Assembly: GCA_025929075.1 (NCBI GenBank)
Contig: JAICMS010000013.1
Location: 1-33,217 of the forward strand
Length of the DNA stretch: 33,217 nucleotides
Origin: Propionibacteriales bacterium
GTDB lineage: Bacteria > Actinomycetota > Actinomycetes > Propionibacteriales > Nocardioidaceae
Direction of reading: 5' to 3'
The notes beneath the pieces are model-generated. The model was not told where the DNA came from and ran no database searches. It saw only the letters and a list, made by a program, of their open reading frames with translations. The first letter of the stretch is position 1. The number at the start of each line of letters is the position of its first letter. Made by a program: the position numbers and the translations under genes. This document shows, one piece after another, positions 7,752 to 17,456 of the stretch.

Positions 7752-8547
7752 GCTGGGGGTGTCCGCACGCCCCGGACGACAGCAACCAGGTCGCCAGCAC
7801 TTCGGCCGGATGGTGCTGGCCCATGGCCGGATGGAGACTCTGCTGCTTGTGCGCAACGGCGAGCAACTGCTCCTCGCACTGGTCATCCCGCTTCTGCTGC
7901 TGATCGGTGGTGCGGAGTCAGGTGGCGTCGTGGACCTCGGCTCTGGGCGACGGATCGACGTGCTGACTCCTGGTGTGCTGGCGCTCGCGGTGATGTCGAC
8001 CGCCTTCACCTCCCTGGCCATCGCCACCGGGTTCGAGCGGCGGTACGGCGTGCTGAAGCTGCTCGGCGCCTCGCCGCTGTCCCGCAGCGGGCTGCTGGTC
8101 GGGAAGGTGCTGGCGCTGCTCGCGGTCGAAGCCGGCCAGGTTGTGGTGATCGTGGTCGCCGGCCTCGCCTTGGGGTGGCATCCGCACGGCGGGGTCGTCG
8201 CGGGTCTCCTCTGCGCCGCGCTGATCGTGCTCGGGACGGCTGCCTTCGCTGCGGTCGGGCTGCTGATGGCGGGCAGTCTGCGGGCCGAGGCGACGTTGGC
8301 GGCAGCCAACCTGGTGTACGTCGTGTTGCTGGCCGCCGGCGCAGTGGTGGTCCCTGCGTCGTCGTACCCGGCCGGCATGCGGCCGTTGATCACCGCGCTG
8401 CCCTCCGGTGCCTTGGCCGAGGGGCTACGGTCGCTGACGAGGGGGGCCGCGATCGGCTGGTCGAGCACCGGCTCGAGGTTCCTCGTCTTGGCGGTCTGGG
8501 CCGTTGTGGCGGGCGTGGTCGCCGTACGGACGTTTCGATGGGAGTGA
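7744..8547 (+). CDS. ABC exporter permease, ABC-2 type
   Basis: A 267-residue membrane protein paired with the ATPase upstream. About six hydrophobic segments are visible: residues near 44-57 (LLLALVIPLLLLIGG), 75-92, 118-140, 150-175, 183-202 and 245-262. The pattern GFERRYGVLKLLGASPLSRSGLL between segments 2 and 3 is typical of ABC-2 permeases of the DrrB type. The ATG is inside the 3' end of the ATPase gene (eight-base overlap), so the two are coupled; AGGGA nine bases upstream could serve as ribosome site. The C-terminus ends just before ctaA. Substrate not inferable from sequence. Confidence 0.9.
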   Translation: MSELGVSARPGRQQPGRQHFGRMVLAHGRMETLLLVRNGEQLLLALVIPLLLLIGGAESGGVVDLGSGRRIDVLTPGVLALAVMSTAFTSLAIATGFERRYGVLKLLGASPLSRSGLLVGKVLALLAVEAGQVVVIVVAGLALGWHPHGGVVAGLLCAALIVLGTAAFAAVGLLMAGSLRAEATLAAANLVYVVLLAAGAVVVPASSYPAGMRPLITALPSGALAEGLRSLTRGAAIGWSSTGSRFLVLAVWAVVAGVVAVRTFRWE

Positions 8548-8549
8548 GG

Positions 8550-9536
8550 ATGTCCGCCGCCTTGCCGGTGCCGTCCCGCGCGCTGGTGCGCCGGCTCGGC
8601 GTCGCGTCGCTTGTCGCGAACGTCATGCTCGTCATCACCGGCGGTGCCGTGCGGCTGACCGACTCGGGCCTCGGCTGCCCGGACTGGCCACGCTGCACTG
8701 CCGGCTCGTTCGTGGTTCATGACGCCATGGGGATCCACGGCTTCATCGAGTTCGGCAACCGACTGTTGACATTCGTCCTGACTGCGGTGGCGATCCTGAC
8801 GTGGGTCGCGGCGATGAGGTACCGGCCAAGGCGGTCGTCGCTGCGCTGGCTGGCCACGGTGATGCTGCTCGGCATCCCGGCGCAAGCGGTCGTGGGCGGC
8901 GTGGCCGTGCTCACGGAGCTCAACCCCTGGGTCGTCTCGCTGCACCTGCTGGCATCGCTGGCGATCATCTGCGTCTGCGTCGCCTTCCTCCGCCGCGTCG
9001 ATGAAGGCGACGAGGCGCCGACCCTGACCGTGATGCCAGTCGTCCGTGGGCTAGGTGTGGCGACCTTCGTCGTCACCTGGCTGGTGCTGTACGTCGGCAC
9101 CGTCGTCACCGGATCCGGTCCACATGCCGGCGATGCGTCATCGCCACGAACCGGTCTCGACCCGGAGTCGATCGCTCAGCTTCACGCCGATCTGGTGTGC
9201 CTGCTCGTCGGCCTGACGGTCGGCACATGGGTCGCGCTGCGGGTGTCCGGCGCGCCGGAACGGGCCTTGCACGCTGCGGCGCTCCTGCTCGGGATCGAAG
9301 TCGTCCAAGGCGCAATCGGCTTCCTCCAGTACTTCACCGGTGTGCCGACACTGCTCGTGGGGCTGCACATGCTCGGGGCCGCGCTGGTCGCCGCCGGCGC
9401 AGCCTGGCTCGTGGTCGGGATGCGTGACCGCGGCCCGGTGGTCGAGGCTGCGGTTGTGGAACGTGCGCTCGACCCGGTGCCTGAGCCGGCGTTCCCGGTG
9501 TCTGACCAGACGCAGAGCGCCGCGCCGACCGGGTGA
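8550..9536 (+). CDS. ctaA: Heme A synthase (COX15/CtaA family)
   Basis: A 328-residue integral membrane enzyme that oxidises the C8 methyl of heme O to a formyl group, giving heme A for aa3 cytochrome oxidase. Clear marks are TGGAVRLTDSGLGCPDWPRC with the cysteine pair C43/C49, HGFIEFGNR with heme-ligand candidate H63, LHLLASLAII, HADLVCLLVG and LHMLGAALVAAG. Eight hydrophobic segments are expected and roughly seen. The ATG at 8550 has GGGAG five bases upstream; an ATG at 8538 inside the permease gene is the alternative (four more residues). The last 45 or so residues are an acidic, proline-rich tail. Its partner enzyme gene ctaB lies 1.9 kb away on the other strand. Confidence 0.93.
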   Translation: MSAALPVPSRALVRRLGVASLVANVMLVITGGAVRLTDSGLGCPDWPRCTAGSFVVHDAMGIHGFIEFGNRLLTFVLTAVAILTWVAAMRYRPRRSSLRWLATVMLLGIPAQAVVGGVAVLTELNPWVVSLHLLASLAIICVCVAFLRRVDEGDEAPTLTVMPVVRGLGVATFVVTWLVLYVGTVVTGSGPHAGDASSPRTGLDPESIAQLHADLVCLLVGLTVGTWVALRVSGAPERALHAAALLLGIEVVQGAIGFLQYFTGVPTLLVGLHMLGAALVAAGAAWLVVGMRDRGPVVEAAVVERALDPVPEPAFPVSDQTQSAAPTG

Positions 9537-10348
9537 GCCAGATGGACTACCCGGCGGGCTGGTATGTCGACCCCCGCGACCCCAGCCTCTACCGATACTT
9601 CGACGGTGTCGGGTGGACACCCAACACCAGCCCCTCGTCCGCGCCCAAGCCGGCCGAGCCGCCGGCCGCCTGGGCTGCTGTCGCCGCCCCGAAACGAGAG
9701 TGGAACTATGGCGCGCGGCCACAGCCGACGCTCCCGCCAGCCGGCTACCCCGGTTCCTGGCCAGCCGGTCCCCGGCCAGGGGCCACGACGACACCGGACG
9801 GCGCTGTCGTCGCATCCTGGGGCCGACGCCTGCTCGCCAGGCTGCTGGACAGCATCTTCACCTTTTTTGTCGCACTGCCGCTGACTGGCTACTTCATCGT
9901 CCGGTACGTCGAGGCGGTGCTGGACTGGCAGCGTCGGCTGATCGACCAGGCAGCCGCCCCCGCCAGCAACCCGTTCACCCTCAGCGTGCCCGCCGATGTG
10001 CTGGCCTGGCTGGTGCCGATCGCGGTTCTGCAGCTGCTGGTGGCGGCGGTCTACGAGGCCTTCTTCCTGCGACACCGTAATGCGACGCCGGGCAAGTCCA
10101 TCGTCGGCCTTCAGGTGAGACTGCGCAGTGCGCCCGGCCCGTTGCCCGCCTCGGCGATCGGCCGCCGGATCGCGGTGATGTTCGGACTGCAGCTGCTCAG
10201 CCTGCTGCCGGCGGTCGGTGCCTTCATCGGCATCGCCGTCGTGTTGAACTACCTATGGGCACTCTGGGACCCGGCCAAACAGGCCTGGCACGACAAGGCG
10301 GCAGGCACCAACGTCGTCGAGTCGACGTCCGGCAGATCCCCACACTGA
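9533..10348 (+). CDS. RDD-family membrane protein with N-terminal DUF2510 domain
   Basis: A 271-residue protein. The N-terminus MDYPAGWYVDPRDPSLYRYF followed by DGVGWT is the DUF2510 tryptophan-rich motif common in actinobacterial membrane proteins. A proline/alanine-rich linker (about 35-90) follows. The RDD domain starts with WGRRLLARLLDSIFTFF and continues with three or four hydrophobic segments, FLRHRNATPGKSIVGLQV and DPAKQAWHDKAAGTNVV, which are family hallmarks. Start GTG at 9533 overlaps the ctaA stop (GTGA); an ATG three codons later (9542) is equally possible. The function of RDD proteins is mostly unknown; some are linked to ion transport. It separates ctaA from ctaB here. Confidence 0.88.
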   Translation: MSQMDYPAGWYVDPRDPSLYRYFDGVGWTPNTSPSSAPKPAEPPAAWAAVAAPKREWNYGARPQPTLPPAGYPGSWPAGPRPGATTTPDGAVVASWGRRLLARLLDSIFTFFVALPLTGYFIVRYVEAVLDWQRRLIDQAAAPASNPFTLSVPADVLAWLVPIAVLQLLVAAVYEAFFLRHRNATPGKSIVGLQVRLRSAPGPLPASAIGRRIAVMFGLQLLSLLPAVGAFIGIAVVLNYLWALWDPAKQAWHDKAAGTNVVESTSGRSPH

Positions 10349-10410
10349 TAACGAATCGGACTCTTCGCGCTCTCGGGACAACCGAGCACCCCGGCCTTGC
10401 GTCGAACAGC

Positions 10411-10424
10411 GTGGCATCAGCCAC
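10411..10424. other. Short hairpin in the leader of the secreted-protein gene
   Basis: GTGGC-ATCA-GCCAC forms a five-base stem with a four-base loop, 46 bases before the ATG at 10471. The 122-base region 10349-10470 otherwise shows no convincing -10/-35 pair. The hairpin may be chance or a weak terminator for the RDD gene. Confidence 0.3.
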
Positions 10425-10470
10425 CACCCATCGACCATGACAAGGCCCCACTGCGAGAGGAACCCACCTC

Positions 10471-11355
10471 ATGAAATCTGTTCGTGTTGCCGTTGCAGCG
10501 CTCGCTGCGGCGGCACTCGTCCCCCTCACGGCCACAGCTGCCCTGGCGGCAGCACCCAACAACGACCATCCCAGCGGCGCTCGAACCATCACGCTGGGTC
10601 AGACCGTGAAGGAAGACACCACCCAGGCCACGACCGGTAGCCTCGACGCCAAGCTCAACCAGCTGTGCGGAGCGCCGTACACCAGCGCCAGCGTGTGGTA
10701 TTCCTATACGCCGTCGGCTGACGGTGCCTTCCTACTTGATATGACGCAGTCCGACTACTCCGGCGGATTCATGGTCTTCCGAGACTCGCCGAGGCTCAGG
10801 ACGATGCTCGGCTGCGGGCCCGAGCAGATCGGGATCAGGGCGAAGACCGGTCACACATACCTGATCATGGTGTTCAGCGACACCGCGACCCGCGGCGGCA
10901 ACCTCGTCATGTCGCTCCAGGCGGCCCCGGCGGCTCCGACGCTGAGTGTCAGCATCGACACGAGCGGCCAGGTGCTCAAGGGTGGCAGGGCTGAGATCTC
11001 CGGCACGTACAACTGCACGAACGCGGACTACATCGAGACGTACGGGACACTCACGCAGATCTGGAAGCGCGTGAAGATCACCGGCTTCTTCGACTACTTC
11101 CCCGAGTCCCCAACCTGTGACGGGTCTGACCAGAAGTGGTCCACGGTCGTGAAGTCCGACAACGGTCTGTTCGCGGACGGCACGACGAAGCTCGTCTACA
11201 AGGCCGCCGCCTGCGGCCTCATCGACTGCAAGAAGGTCAAGGGAACCGCGACGATCACACTCGGCAAGGGCGCCTCGATCGCCACCGCGGTGAGTCGCTC
11301 CCAGTCGAGCACGACGACCGACCGCGGCGTGCTGACCTGGAACGACCGGCGCTGA
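10471..11355 (+). CDS. Secreted two-domain protein of unknown function
   Basis: A 294-residue exported protein not firmly recognised. Residues 1-26 are a Sec signal peptide (MKSVR, alanine-rich core, ALA-AA cleavage near 26/27). Residues 30-150 look like a beta-sandwich of PPC-like type: VWYSYTPSADGAFLLDM, FMVFRDSP, IGIRAKTGHTYLIMV. Residues 155-255 form a second beta-rich domain (LSVSIDTSGQVLKGGRAEIS, GTYNCT). Six cysteines at 66, 115, 182, 216, 248 and 253 could make three disulfides, two of the cysteines in the first domain and four in the second. There is no lipobox, membrane anchor or sorting signal. The ribosome site GAGAGG lies about ten bases before the ATG. No catalytic motif is visible; a binding or matrix role is only a guess. 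Confidence 0.85.
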   Translation: MKSVRVAVAALAAAALVPLTATAALAAAPNNDHPSGARTITLGQTVKEDTTQATTGSLDAKLNQLCGAPYTSASVWYSYTPSADGAFLLDMTQSDYSGGFMVFRDSPRLRTMLGCGPEQIGIRAKTGHTYLIMVFSDTATRGGNLVMSLQAAPAAPTLSVSIDTSGQVLKGGRAEISGTYNCTNADYIETYGTLTQIWKRVKITGFFDYFPESPTCDGSDQKWSTVVKSDNGLFADGTTKLVYKAAACGLIDCKKVKGTATITLGKGASIATAVSRSQSSTTTDRGVLTWNDRR

Positions 11356-11370
11356 CCCGATGCGACGGGC

Positions 11371-11400
11371 GCTGACCGTGTGCTGCGCGACACGGTCAGC
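11371..11400. terminator. Bidirectional hairpin terminator
   Basis: A perfect 11-base inverted repeat, GCTGACCGTGT, eight-base loop, ACACGGTCAGC, lies between the convergent ends of the secreted-protein gene (11355) and ctaB (11410). There is no T-run, as usual in high-GC actinobacteria. It is the strongest simple hairpin noticed in the window and well placed to stop both transcripts. Confidence 0.85.
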
Positions 11401-11409
11401 CGTCCGGGC

Positions 11410-12363
11410 TCACCCGACGAGCGGAGTGAGGGCAACGGCGAGGAAGAGCAACGCCAGGTAGGCGTTGGACAGGTGGAACAACCGCATCGGACGCGTGGCT
11501 ACCTGGCTCTCGGTGCGACGCGCCCTCCCCCACAGCCGATGGGCCTCGAACAGGAAGCCCGCGCCCAGCACCAGAGCGGCGGACGGGTACAGCCAGCCCG
11601 TCGACGCGACGGGCCACAGCACCAGCGACGTCGCGACGGTCAGCCAGGAGTAGCCGACGATCTGCCTGGCAACGCGCGACAGCGGAGCGACAACCGGCAG
11701 CATCGGCACGTGAGCGGCCGCGTAGTCGTCGCGATAGCGGATCGCCAGCGACCAGAAGTGCGGCGGCGTCCAGAAGAAGACGACCAAGAACAAGACGACA
11801 GGTGGCCAGGCCAGGCTGCCCGTCACCGCGGTCCAGCCGATCAGGGCGGGGAAGCAGCCAGCCGCACCGCCCCAGACGATGTTCTGCGATGTGCGCCGCT
11901 TCAGACCGAGCGTGTACCCCAACACGTAGAACACGTTGGCCAGCAGAGCGAGCAGTGAGGAAAGCCAGTTCACGGTGAAACCGAGCAAGAGGGTGGCGCC
12001 CACACCCAGCACCAGCCCGAACACCAGCGCGGACCGTGGCGATACCCGGTGCCGCGGCAACGGGCGGCGGCGGGTGCGATGCATCACCTCGTCGATGTCG
12101 CGGTCCACCACACAGTTCAGCGCGTTGGCGCTGCCGGCCGCGAGCGTCCCTCCGACAACCGTCGCCACCACCAGCCAGAGGGACGGCACCCCGCGGTCGG
12201 CAAGGAACATCACCGGCACCGTGGTGAGGAGAAGGAGCTCGACGATCCGTGGCTTCGTCAACGCGACATAAGCGGAGACGACGTCGCGGAGGTCGAGCTC
12301 GGGATAGCGGTGCTGCGGCACGCTGGCGTCGACGGCCACGACGTCGGGATCGACCGCGGTCAC
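11410..12363 (-). CDS. ctaB: Protoheme IX farnesyltransferase (heme O synthase)
   Basis: A 317-residue UbiA-family membrane prenyltransferase that adds farnesyl to heme B to make heme O, the substrate of CtaA. Visible marks: [20 protein letters not shown] at about 34-53, the first aspartate-rich motif N83-x3-D87-x3-D91 followed by [27 protein letters not shown], and [19 protein letters not shown]. About nine hydrophobic segments are present. The GTG at 12361-12363 has GAGG five bases upstream and gives an N-terminus of normal length; a longer in-frame extension to 12519 has unrelated composition and would run into the divergent tkt promoter region. Confidence 0.94.
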   Translation of the reverse strand: MTAVDPDVVAVDASVPQHRYPELDLRDVVSAYVALTKPRIVELLLLTTVPVMFLADRGVPSLWLVVATVVGGTLAAGSANALNCVVDRDIDEVMHRTRRRPLPRHRVSPRSALVFGLVLGVGATLLLGFTVNWLSSLLALLANVFYVLGYTLGLKRRTSQNIVWGGAAGCFPALIGWTAVTGSLAWPPVVLFLVVFFWTPPHFWSLAIRYRDDYAAAHVPMLPVVAPLSRVARQIVGYSWLTVATSLVLWPVASTGWLYPSAALVLGAGFLFEAHRLWGRARRTESQVATRPMRLFHLSNAYLALLFLAVALTPLVG

Positions 12364-12536
12364 ACACACCTCGGATGATGGACGGAGGCCGCGCCGGTCG
12401 GCTCGTGCGGTGCGGGACCGGTGGGCAGGGACTACCAGCAGTCTAGGGGGCCGTCGCGCGGCGTTCGCCGCTGGCGGGGAACGGGGGTGGCAGTAGGCTC
12501 GCCATGAGGGCGACCCCAACCGTAGGAGGACCTTCG
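12364..12536. promoter_or_regulatory. Divergent intergenic region between ctaB and tkt
   Basis: This 173-base gap is the longest in the window and must hold both promoters. On the plus strand TAGGCT (12494-12499) is a plausible -10 for tkt, giving a leader of about 31 bases that contains AGGAGGA (12524-12530). On the minus strand TAGACT (12440-12445) is a plausible -10 for ctaB with a leader of about 70 bases. Neither has a convincing -35. No repeat or operator was recognised. Confidence 0.4.
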
Positions 12537-14657
12537 GTGACCACCTCGGTCGACGACCGCTACGCCTCGCTCGACTGGTCCGACATCGACGACTTGGCTG
12601 TCGACACCGTTCGCGTGTTGGCGATGGACGCGGTCCAGCGGACGGGCAACGGGCATCCCGGTACGGCGATGAGTCTGGCGCCGGCGGCGTACCTGCTCTT
12701 CCAGAAGCTGCTGCGCCACAATCCGGCCGACCCCGACTGGCCGGGCCGCGACCGGTTCGTGCTCTCCAACGGCCACTCGAGCTTGACGCTCTACATCCAG
12801 CTCTACCTTGCCGGCTACGGCCTCGAGCTGTCCGACCTCAAGGAGCTCCGCAAGTGGGGCAGCCTGACCCCTGGTCACCCGGAGCACGGCCACACCTCCG
12901 GTGTCGAGACCACGACCGGGCCGCTCGGGCAGGGTGTCGGAAATGCCGTGGGCATGGCAATGGCCGCCCGCCGCGAGCGCGGCTTGTTCGATCCGGAGGC
13001 CCCTCGGGGACAGAGCCCCTTCGACCACGACATCTTCGTGTTCGCCAGCGACGGCGACATGGAGGAGGGGGTGAGCGGAGAGGCGTCCTCGATCGCCGGG
13101 CATCAGGAGCTCGGCAACCTCTGCCTGCTCTACGACAACAACCGGATCTCGATCGAGGACAGCACCAGTGTGGCGTTCAGCGAGAACGTCACCAAGCGGT
13201 ACGAGGCCTACGGCTGGCACGTCCAGGAGATCGACTGGACGAACGACGGCACCACCTACAAGGAGGACGTCCGCGCGCTGTTCGAGGCCTTCAAGAACGC
13301 GAAGGCCGAGACCGGCCGACCCAGCTTCATCTCGCTGCGCACGATCATCGCGTGGCCCGCGCCCACACTGCAGAACACCGGCAAGGCCCACGGGGCGGCA
13401 CTCGGCGCGGAGGAGGTCGCGGCCACCAAGAAGGTGCTCGGCTTCGACCCGGACAAGACGTTCGAGGTCGACGAGGACGTCCTGACGCACACCCGGCTTG
13501 CCATCGAGCGTGGCAAGGCAATGGAGGCCGACTGGCAGCAGCCGTTCGATGACTGGCGGGCATCCGCCGGGGATCGGTTGGCGCTCTATGACCGGATGCA
13601 GAGCCGGACGCTGCCCGAGGGCTGGGCCGACGCGCTGCCGACTTTCGACGCCGACCCGTTGGGCGTTGCGACCCGCAAGGCGTCGGGAGCCGTCCTGAGC
13701 GCGATCGCGCCACGGCTGCCCGAACTGTGGGGCGGATCCGCCGACCTCGCTGAGTCCAACCTCACGACGCCCGAGGGCGAGCCCAGCTTCCTGCCGCCCG
13801 ACCGCGCGACGAAGATGTGGTCCGGCGACTGGTACGGCAGAGTGCTGCACTTCGGCATCCGTGAGCACGCGATGGGCTCGATCCTCAACGGCATCGCCCT
13901 GCACGGCGGCACCCGTCCCTACGGCGGCACCTTCCTCGTGTTCTCCGACTACATGCGGCCGGCTGTCCGGCTGGCTGCACTGATGAAGCTGCCCGTCGTC
14001 TACGTCTGGACGCACGACTCGATCGGCCTCGGCGAAGATGGGCCGACCCATCAGCCGATCGAGCAGCTTTCCGCGTTGCGGGCGATCCCCGGACTGTCGG
14101 TCGTCCGGCCGGCCGACGCCAACGAGACCGTCGCGGCCTGGCAGACGATCCTCGAACGGCCCGTCGGACCGGCCGGCTTGGCGCTGACCCGGCAGAACGT
14201 TCCGACCTTCCCCCGCGGTGCCGACGGGTTCGCCGACGTTTCCGGGGTGGCCCGCGGCGGATACGTCCTGCTCGACGTCGAGGGTGGCGAGCCGGACGTC
14301 ATACTCGTCGGCACCGGTTCCGAAGTGCAGATCGCCGTCGCCGCCCGCGACCTGCTGGCCGACGACGACGTTCGCGCACGAGTGGTGTCGATGCCGTGCC
14401 GCGAGTGGTTCGACGCGCAGGACCGCTCCTACCGCGACCAGGTCATCCCGCCGGGGGTGAAGGCGCGCGTCTCGGTCGAAGCCGGCGTCGCCTGGGGCTG
14501 GTGGGAGGTCGTTGGCGACTTCGGCAAGTGCGTCTCGATCGAGCACTTCGGTGCCTCCGCCGACTACCAGCGGCTCTATCAGGAGTTCGGGCTGACAGCC
14601 GAGGCCGTCGCCCAGGCCGCCAAGGACAGCATCGCGGCGGTGCAAGCGGGAACGTAG
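12537..14657 (+). CDS. tkt: Transketolase
   Basis: A 706-residue thiamine-diphosphate enzyme that moves two-carbon units between sugar phosphates in the non-oxidative pentose phosphate pathway. Seen in order: H40 in [12 protein letters not shown]80 in [21 protein letters not shown] at 128-141, the cofactor/metal motif SDGDMEEG at 171-178 through to N202 in YDNNRI, catalytic E443 in GIREHAMGS, and [15 protein letters not shown] at 493-507. Length is typical. The GTG at 12537 is chosen for its strong AGGAGGA site six bases upstream; an ATG at 12504 lacks one. It heads the tkt-tal-pgi-zwf-opcA-pgl run. Confidence 0.97.
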   Translation: MTTSVDDRYASLDWSDIDDLAVDTVRVLAMDAVQRTGNGHPGTAMSLAPAAYLLFQKLLRHNPADPDWPGRDRFVLSNGHSSLTLYIQLYLAGYGLELSDLKELRKWGSLTPGHPEHGHTSGVETTTGPLGQGVGNAVGMAMAARRERGLFDPEAPRGQSPFDHDIFVFASDGDMEEGVSGEASSIAGHQELGNLCLLYDNNRISIEDSTSVAFSENVTKRYEAYGWHVQEIDWTNDGTTYKEDVRALFEAFKNAKAETGRPSFISLRTIIAWPAPTLQNTGKAHGAALGAEEVAATKKVLGFDPDKTFEVDEDVLTHTRLAIERGKAMEADWQQPFDDWRASAGDRLALYDRMQSRTLPEGWADALPTFDADPLGVATRKASGAVLSAIAPRLPELWGGSADLAESNLTTPEGEPSFLPPDRATKMWSGDWYGRVLHFGIREHAMGSILNGIALHGGTRPYGGTFLVFSDYMRPAVRLAALMKLPVVYVWTHDSIGLGEDGPTHQPIEQLSALRAIPGLSVVRPADANETVAAWQTILERPVGPAGLALTRQNVPTFPRGADGFADVSGVARGGYVLLDVEGGEPDVILVGTGSEVQIAVAARDLLADDDVRARVVSMPCREWFDAQDRSYRDQVIPPGVKARVSVEAGVAWGWWEVVGDFGKCVSIEHFGASADYQRLYQEFGLTAEAVAQAAKDSIAAVQAGT

Positions 14658-14712
14658 CGACCGGTGCCCGCCGGCGCCGCCAGCGCAGGAGTCGACGACA
14701 GGAGAAGCTGCG

Positions 14713-15840
14713 ATGAACGACCGACTGCAGGAGCTCTCGGATGCGGGGGTCTCGATCTGGATCGACGACATCTCGCGGGACCGGCTGAAGTCCGGCAACC
14801 TCCGACACTTGATCGACGACTGCCACGTGGTCGGGGTGACGTCGAACCCGACTATCTTCGCCAAGGCGGTGGCTGACGCCGACGACTACGCCGACCAGGT
14901 CAAGGATCTCGCGGATCGTGGCGTCTCTGTGGAGGAGGCGGTCAGGATGATCACCACCTTCGACGTGCGCTGGGCCTGCGACGTGATGCGCGACGTCTAT
15001 GACCGGACCGACGGCAAGGACGGCCGGGTGAGCATCGAGGTCGACCCCCGGGTCGCCCGGGCCACCGACAAGACGATCGCCGAAGCCCGGGCGCTGTGGT
15101 GGCTCGTCGACCGCCCGAACGTCATGGTCAAGATCCCGGCCACCGCCGAGGGGCTCCCCGCGATCACCGCCGCCACCGCCGAGGGGATCAGCGTCAACAT
15201 CACCTTGATCTTCAGCCTCGACCGCTACCGCGAAGTGATGGACGCCTTCCTCACCGGTCTCGAACAGGCGCGGGACAACGGTCACGACCTCTCGACAATC
15301 CGGTCGGTCGCCTCGTTCTTCGTCAGCCGGGTCGACACCGAGGTCGACAAGCGCATCGATGCCATCGGAAGCGACGAAGCCAAGGCGCTGCGGAGCAAGG
15401 CCGCGGTCGCCAACGCCCGGCTGGCGTACAAGGCGTTCGAAGAGGTCGTCTCGTCATCGCGTTGGAAGGACCTGGAGGCCGCCGGCGCCCACCGTCAGCG
15501 CCCCCTGTGGGCGTCAACCTCCACCAAGGACCCCAACCTCCCCGACACCATGTACGTGGACGATCTGATCGCGCCGGACACGGTCAACACGATGCCGGAA
15601 GCCACCGTGCACGCGACCGCCGACCACGGGACTATCGAGAGCGACACCGTGACCGGACACTACGACGAGGCGCAGCAGGTGATCGACGACCTGGAGCAGC
15701 TCGGCATCTCCTACGCCGACGTGGTCCGGGTGCTTGAGGACGAGGCCATCGAAAAGTTCGAGAAGTCCTGGCAGGAGCTCGAGAACACCGTCGACGCCGC
15801 GCTTCGCGGTGACGAACGGTTGTCCGGTGCAGCCAGGTGA
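14713..15840 (+). CDS. tal: Transaldolase
   Basis: A 375-residue transaldolase that transfers a dihydroxyacetone unit from sedoheptulose 7-phosphate to glyceraldehyde 3-phosphate. The Schiff-base lysine is K140 in [24 protein letters not shown] at 41-52 and [13 protein letters not shown] are further family motifs. Length and the ETVA-like C-terminal part match the longer actinobacterial/cyanobacterial class. The ATG at 14713 has AGGAGA eight bases upstream. A 55-base gap separates it from tkt. Its stop overlaps the pgi GTG by three bases within a GTGA junction, so pgi translation probably depends on tal. Confidence 0.96.
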   Translation: MNDRLQELSDAGVSIWIDDISRDRLKSGNLRHLIDDCHVVGVTSNPTIFAKAVADADDYADQVKDLADRGVSVEEAVRMITTFDVRWACDVMRDVYDRTDGKDGRVSIEVDPRVARATDKTIAEARALWWLVDRPNVMVKIPATAEGLPAITAATAEGISVNITLIFSLDRYREVMDAFLTGLEQARDNGHDLSTIRSVASFFVSRVDTEVDKRIDAIGSDEAKALRSKAAVANARLAYKAFEEVVSSSRWKDLEAAGAHRQRPLWASTSTKDPNLPDTMYVDDLIAPDTVNTMPEATVHATADHGTIESDTVTGHYDEAQQVIDDLEQLGISYADVVRVLEDEAIEKFEKSWQELENTVDAALRGDERLSGAAR

Positions 15841-17456
15841 GGATCGGGCTCCAGGTCTCGACGACCGAGCAGTACGACGACGTCCTGCGTCGCCTCGTCG
15901 ACGACGGTGTCGCCGGCAAGCTCGCCCAGCAGGACCCGAGCCTGTGGGGAGACGAGGCGCGCTCCGAGGCCGAGATCCGGCTTTCCTGGGTCGATCTCCC
16001 TGTGTCGTCTCGACCGCTGCTTGCCGAGGTCGACGCCCTCCGAGCTGAGCTGTGGGCCGAGGGCATCGACCGAGTCGTGCTGTGCGGCATGGGCGGCTCC
16101 TCCCTCGCACCGCAGCTGATCACCAGCACCTACGGAGTGCCGTTGCGGGCGCTGGACTCGACCGACCCCAGCGCGGTGGCCCGAGAGACCCAGGCCGGCG
16201 CGGCGCTGGAGAAGACGGTTGTCGTCGTTTCGAGCAAGTCCGGCACGACGCTGGAGACCGACAGCCATCGCAGGGCGTTCATCTCGGCGTTCCAGGAAGC
16301 AGGCATCGACCCGGCGCAGCGACTGGTGGTCGTGACCGACCCGGGCTCCGAGCTCGAGCAGATCGCCCGTGCCGGCGGCTACCGCAGGGTGTTCCTGGCC
16401 GATCCCCATGTCGGCGGCCGTTACAGCGCACTGACCGCCTTCGGCCTGGTGCCGTCGGGGCTGGCCGGCGTCGACATCGCCGACCTGCTCGACGAGGCGG
16501 AGGAGGTGATGGCGCAGGTCGCGGCCGACTCCACCGACAACCCGGCGCTCCGGCTCGCCGCGGCGATCTGCGCGAATGCCGGCCGCAACAAGGTGGTGAT
16601 CGCCGAGGCCGGGTCCGGCCTTCGCGGCTTCGCCGAATGGGCCGAGCAGCTGCTCGCCGAGTCCACCGGCAAGAACGGCACCGGCGTGCTGCCGGTGGCC
16701 GTAGAAGGGGTCGACGCCCCGGAGGTGGCCAGTTCCGCGGCCGATCTGGTCATTGCGCTGCTGGCCGCCGAGGACGCGACCGACTCCGCATTGGCCCAGA
16801 CGGCGACCGGCGGCAAGCCGGCTGTCGCCGTCTGCGGAACGCTCGGCGCGCAGATCCTGACGTGGGAGACCGCCACGGCAGTTGCCGGACAGTTGCTCGG
16901 TATCAACCCCTTCGACCAACCCGATGTCGAGAGCGCCAAGCATGCTGCGCGTGGGTTGCTCGAGCAGAGGCCTGAGCCGGATCCGCCAGACTTCGTCGAG
17001 CGGGACATCGAGGTGCGCGGCCCCGACTCGCTGCTCGACGGGCGCGACTCGCTCACCGACGTGCTCGCCGCCCTGCTCGGCCAGCTCGGCGACACCGGCT
17101 ACCTCGCGGTGATGGCCTACCTCGACCCTGAACGCGACCATCGGCTCAGCCAGGTGCGAGCGGCGTTGGCAAGTCGGACCGGTCGGCCGGTCACCTTCGG
17201 CTGGGGACCACGGTTTCTGCACTCCACCGGCCAGTACCACAAGGGTGGCCCGCCCCAGGGCGTGTTCCTGCAGTTGACCTGTTCCGAGGACGTCGACATT
17301 GCGATCCCCGAACGTCCCTTCGGCTTCGGTGAGCTGATCGCCGCCCAGGCAGCCGGTGACGCGGTGGTCCTCGCACAGCACGGCCGGCCGGTGCTCCGGT
17401 TGCACCTGCGGAAGCCCGAGCATGGTGTCGCCGTACTCCACGAGCTGTTGCGATGA
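15837..17456 (+). CDS. pgi: Glucose-6-phosphate isomerase
   Basis: A 539-residue SIS-fold isomerase interconverting glucose 6-phosphate and fructose 6-phosphate. Visible marks: [11 protein letters not shown] from 84, the phosphate loop SKSGTTLE at 133-140, [20 protein letters not shown] and [11 protein letters not shown], and the C-terminal [15 protein letters not shown] with the sugar-ring histidine and lysine. It is the divergent type found next to tal or fused to it in some bacteria. GTG start, overlapping the tal stop (GTGA, 15837-15840); its own end overlaps the zwf start (ATGA). Placing pgi inside the zwf operon joins fructose 6-phosphate recycling to the oxidative branch. Confidence 0.94.
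   Translation: MRIGLQVSTTEQYDDVLRRLVDDGVAGKLAQQDPSLWGDEARSEAEIRLSWVDLPVSSRPLLAEVDALRAELWAEGIDRVVLCGMGGSSLAPQLITSTYGVPLRALDSTDPSAVARETQAGAALEKTVVVVSSKSGTTLETDSHRRAFISAFQEAGIDPAQRLVVVTDPGSELEQIARAGGYRRVFLADPHVGGRYSALTAFGLVPSGLAGVDIADLLDEAEEVMAQVAADSTDNPALRLAAAICANAGRNKVVIAEAGSGLRGFAEWAEQLLAESTGKNGTGVLPVAVEGVDAPEVASSAADLVIALLAAEDATDSALAQTATGGKPAVAVCGTLGAQILTWETATAVAGQLLGINPFDQPDVESAKHAARGLLEQRPEPDPPDFVERDIEVRGPDSLLDGRDSLTDVLAALLGQLGDTGYLAVMAYLDPERDHRLSQVRAALASRTGRPVTFGWGPRFLHSTGQYHKGGPPQGVFLQLTCSEDVDIAIPERPFGFGELIAAQAAGDAVVLAQHGRPVLRLHLRKPEHGVAVLHELLR

Noticed and set aside
6999-8945. Long minus-strand ORF opposite the ABC exporter and ctaA
   Set aside because: Low-complexity translation without motifs, overlapping three well-supported plus-strand genes.
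12432-14864. Very long minus-strand ORF opposite tkt (about 810 codons)
   Set aside because: It mirrors the transketolase codon pattern, its translation is rich in Arg/Gly/Val with no known motif, and tkt on the plus strand is certain. High GC removes stop codons from the antisense frame.
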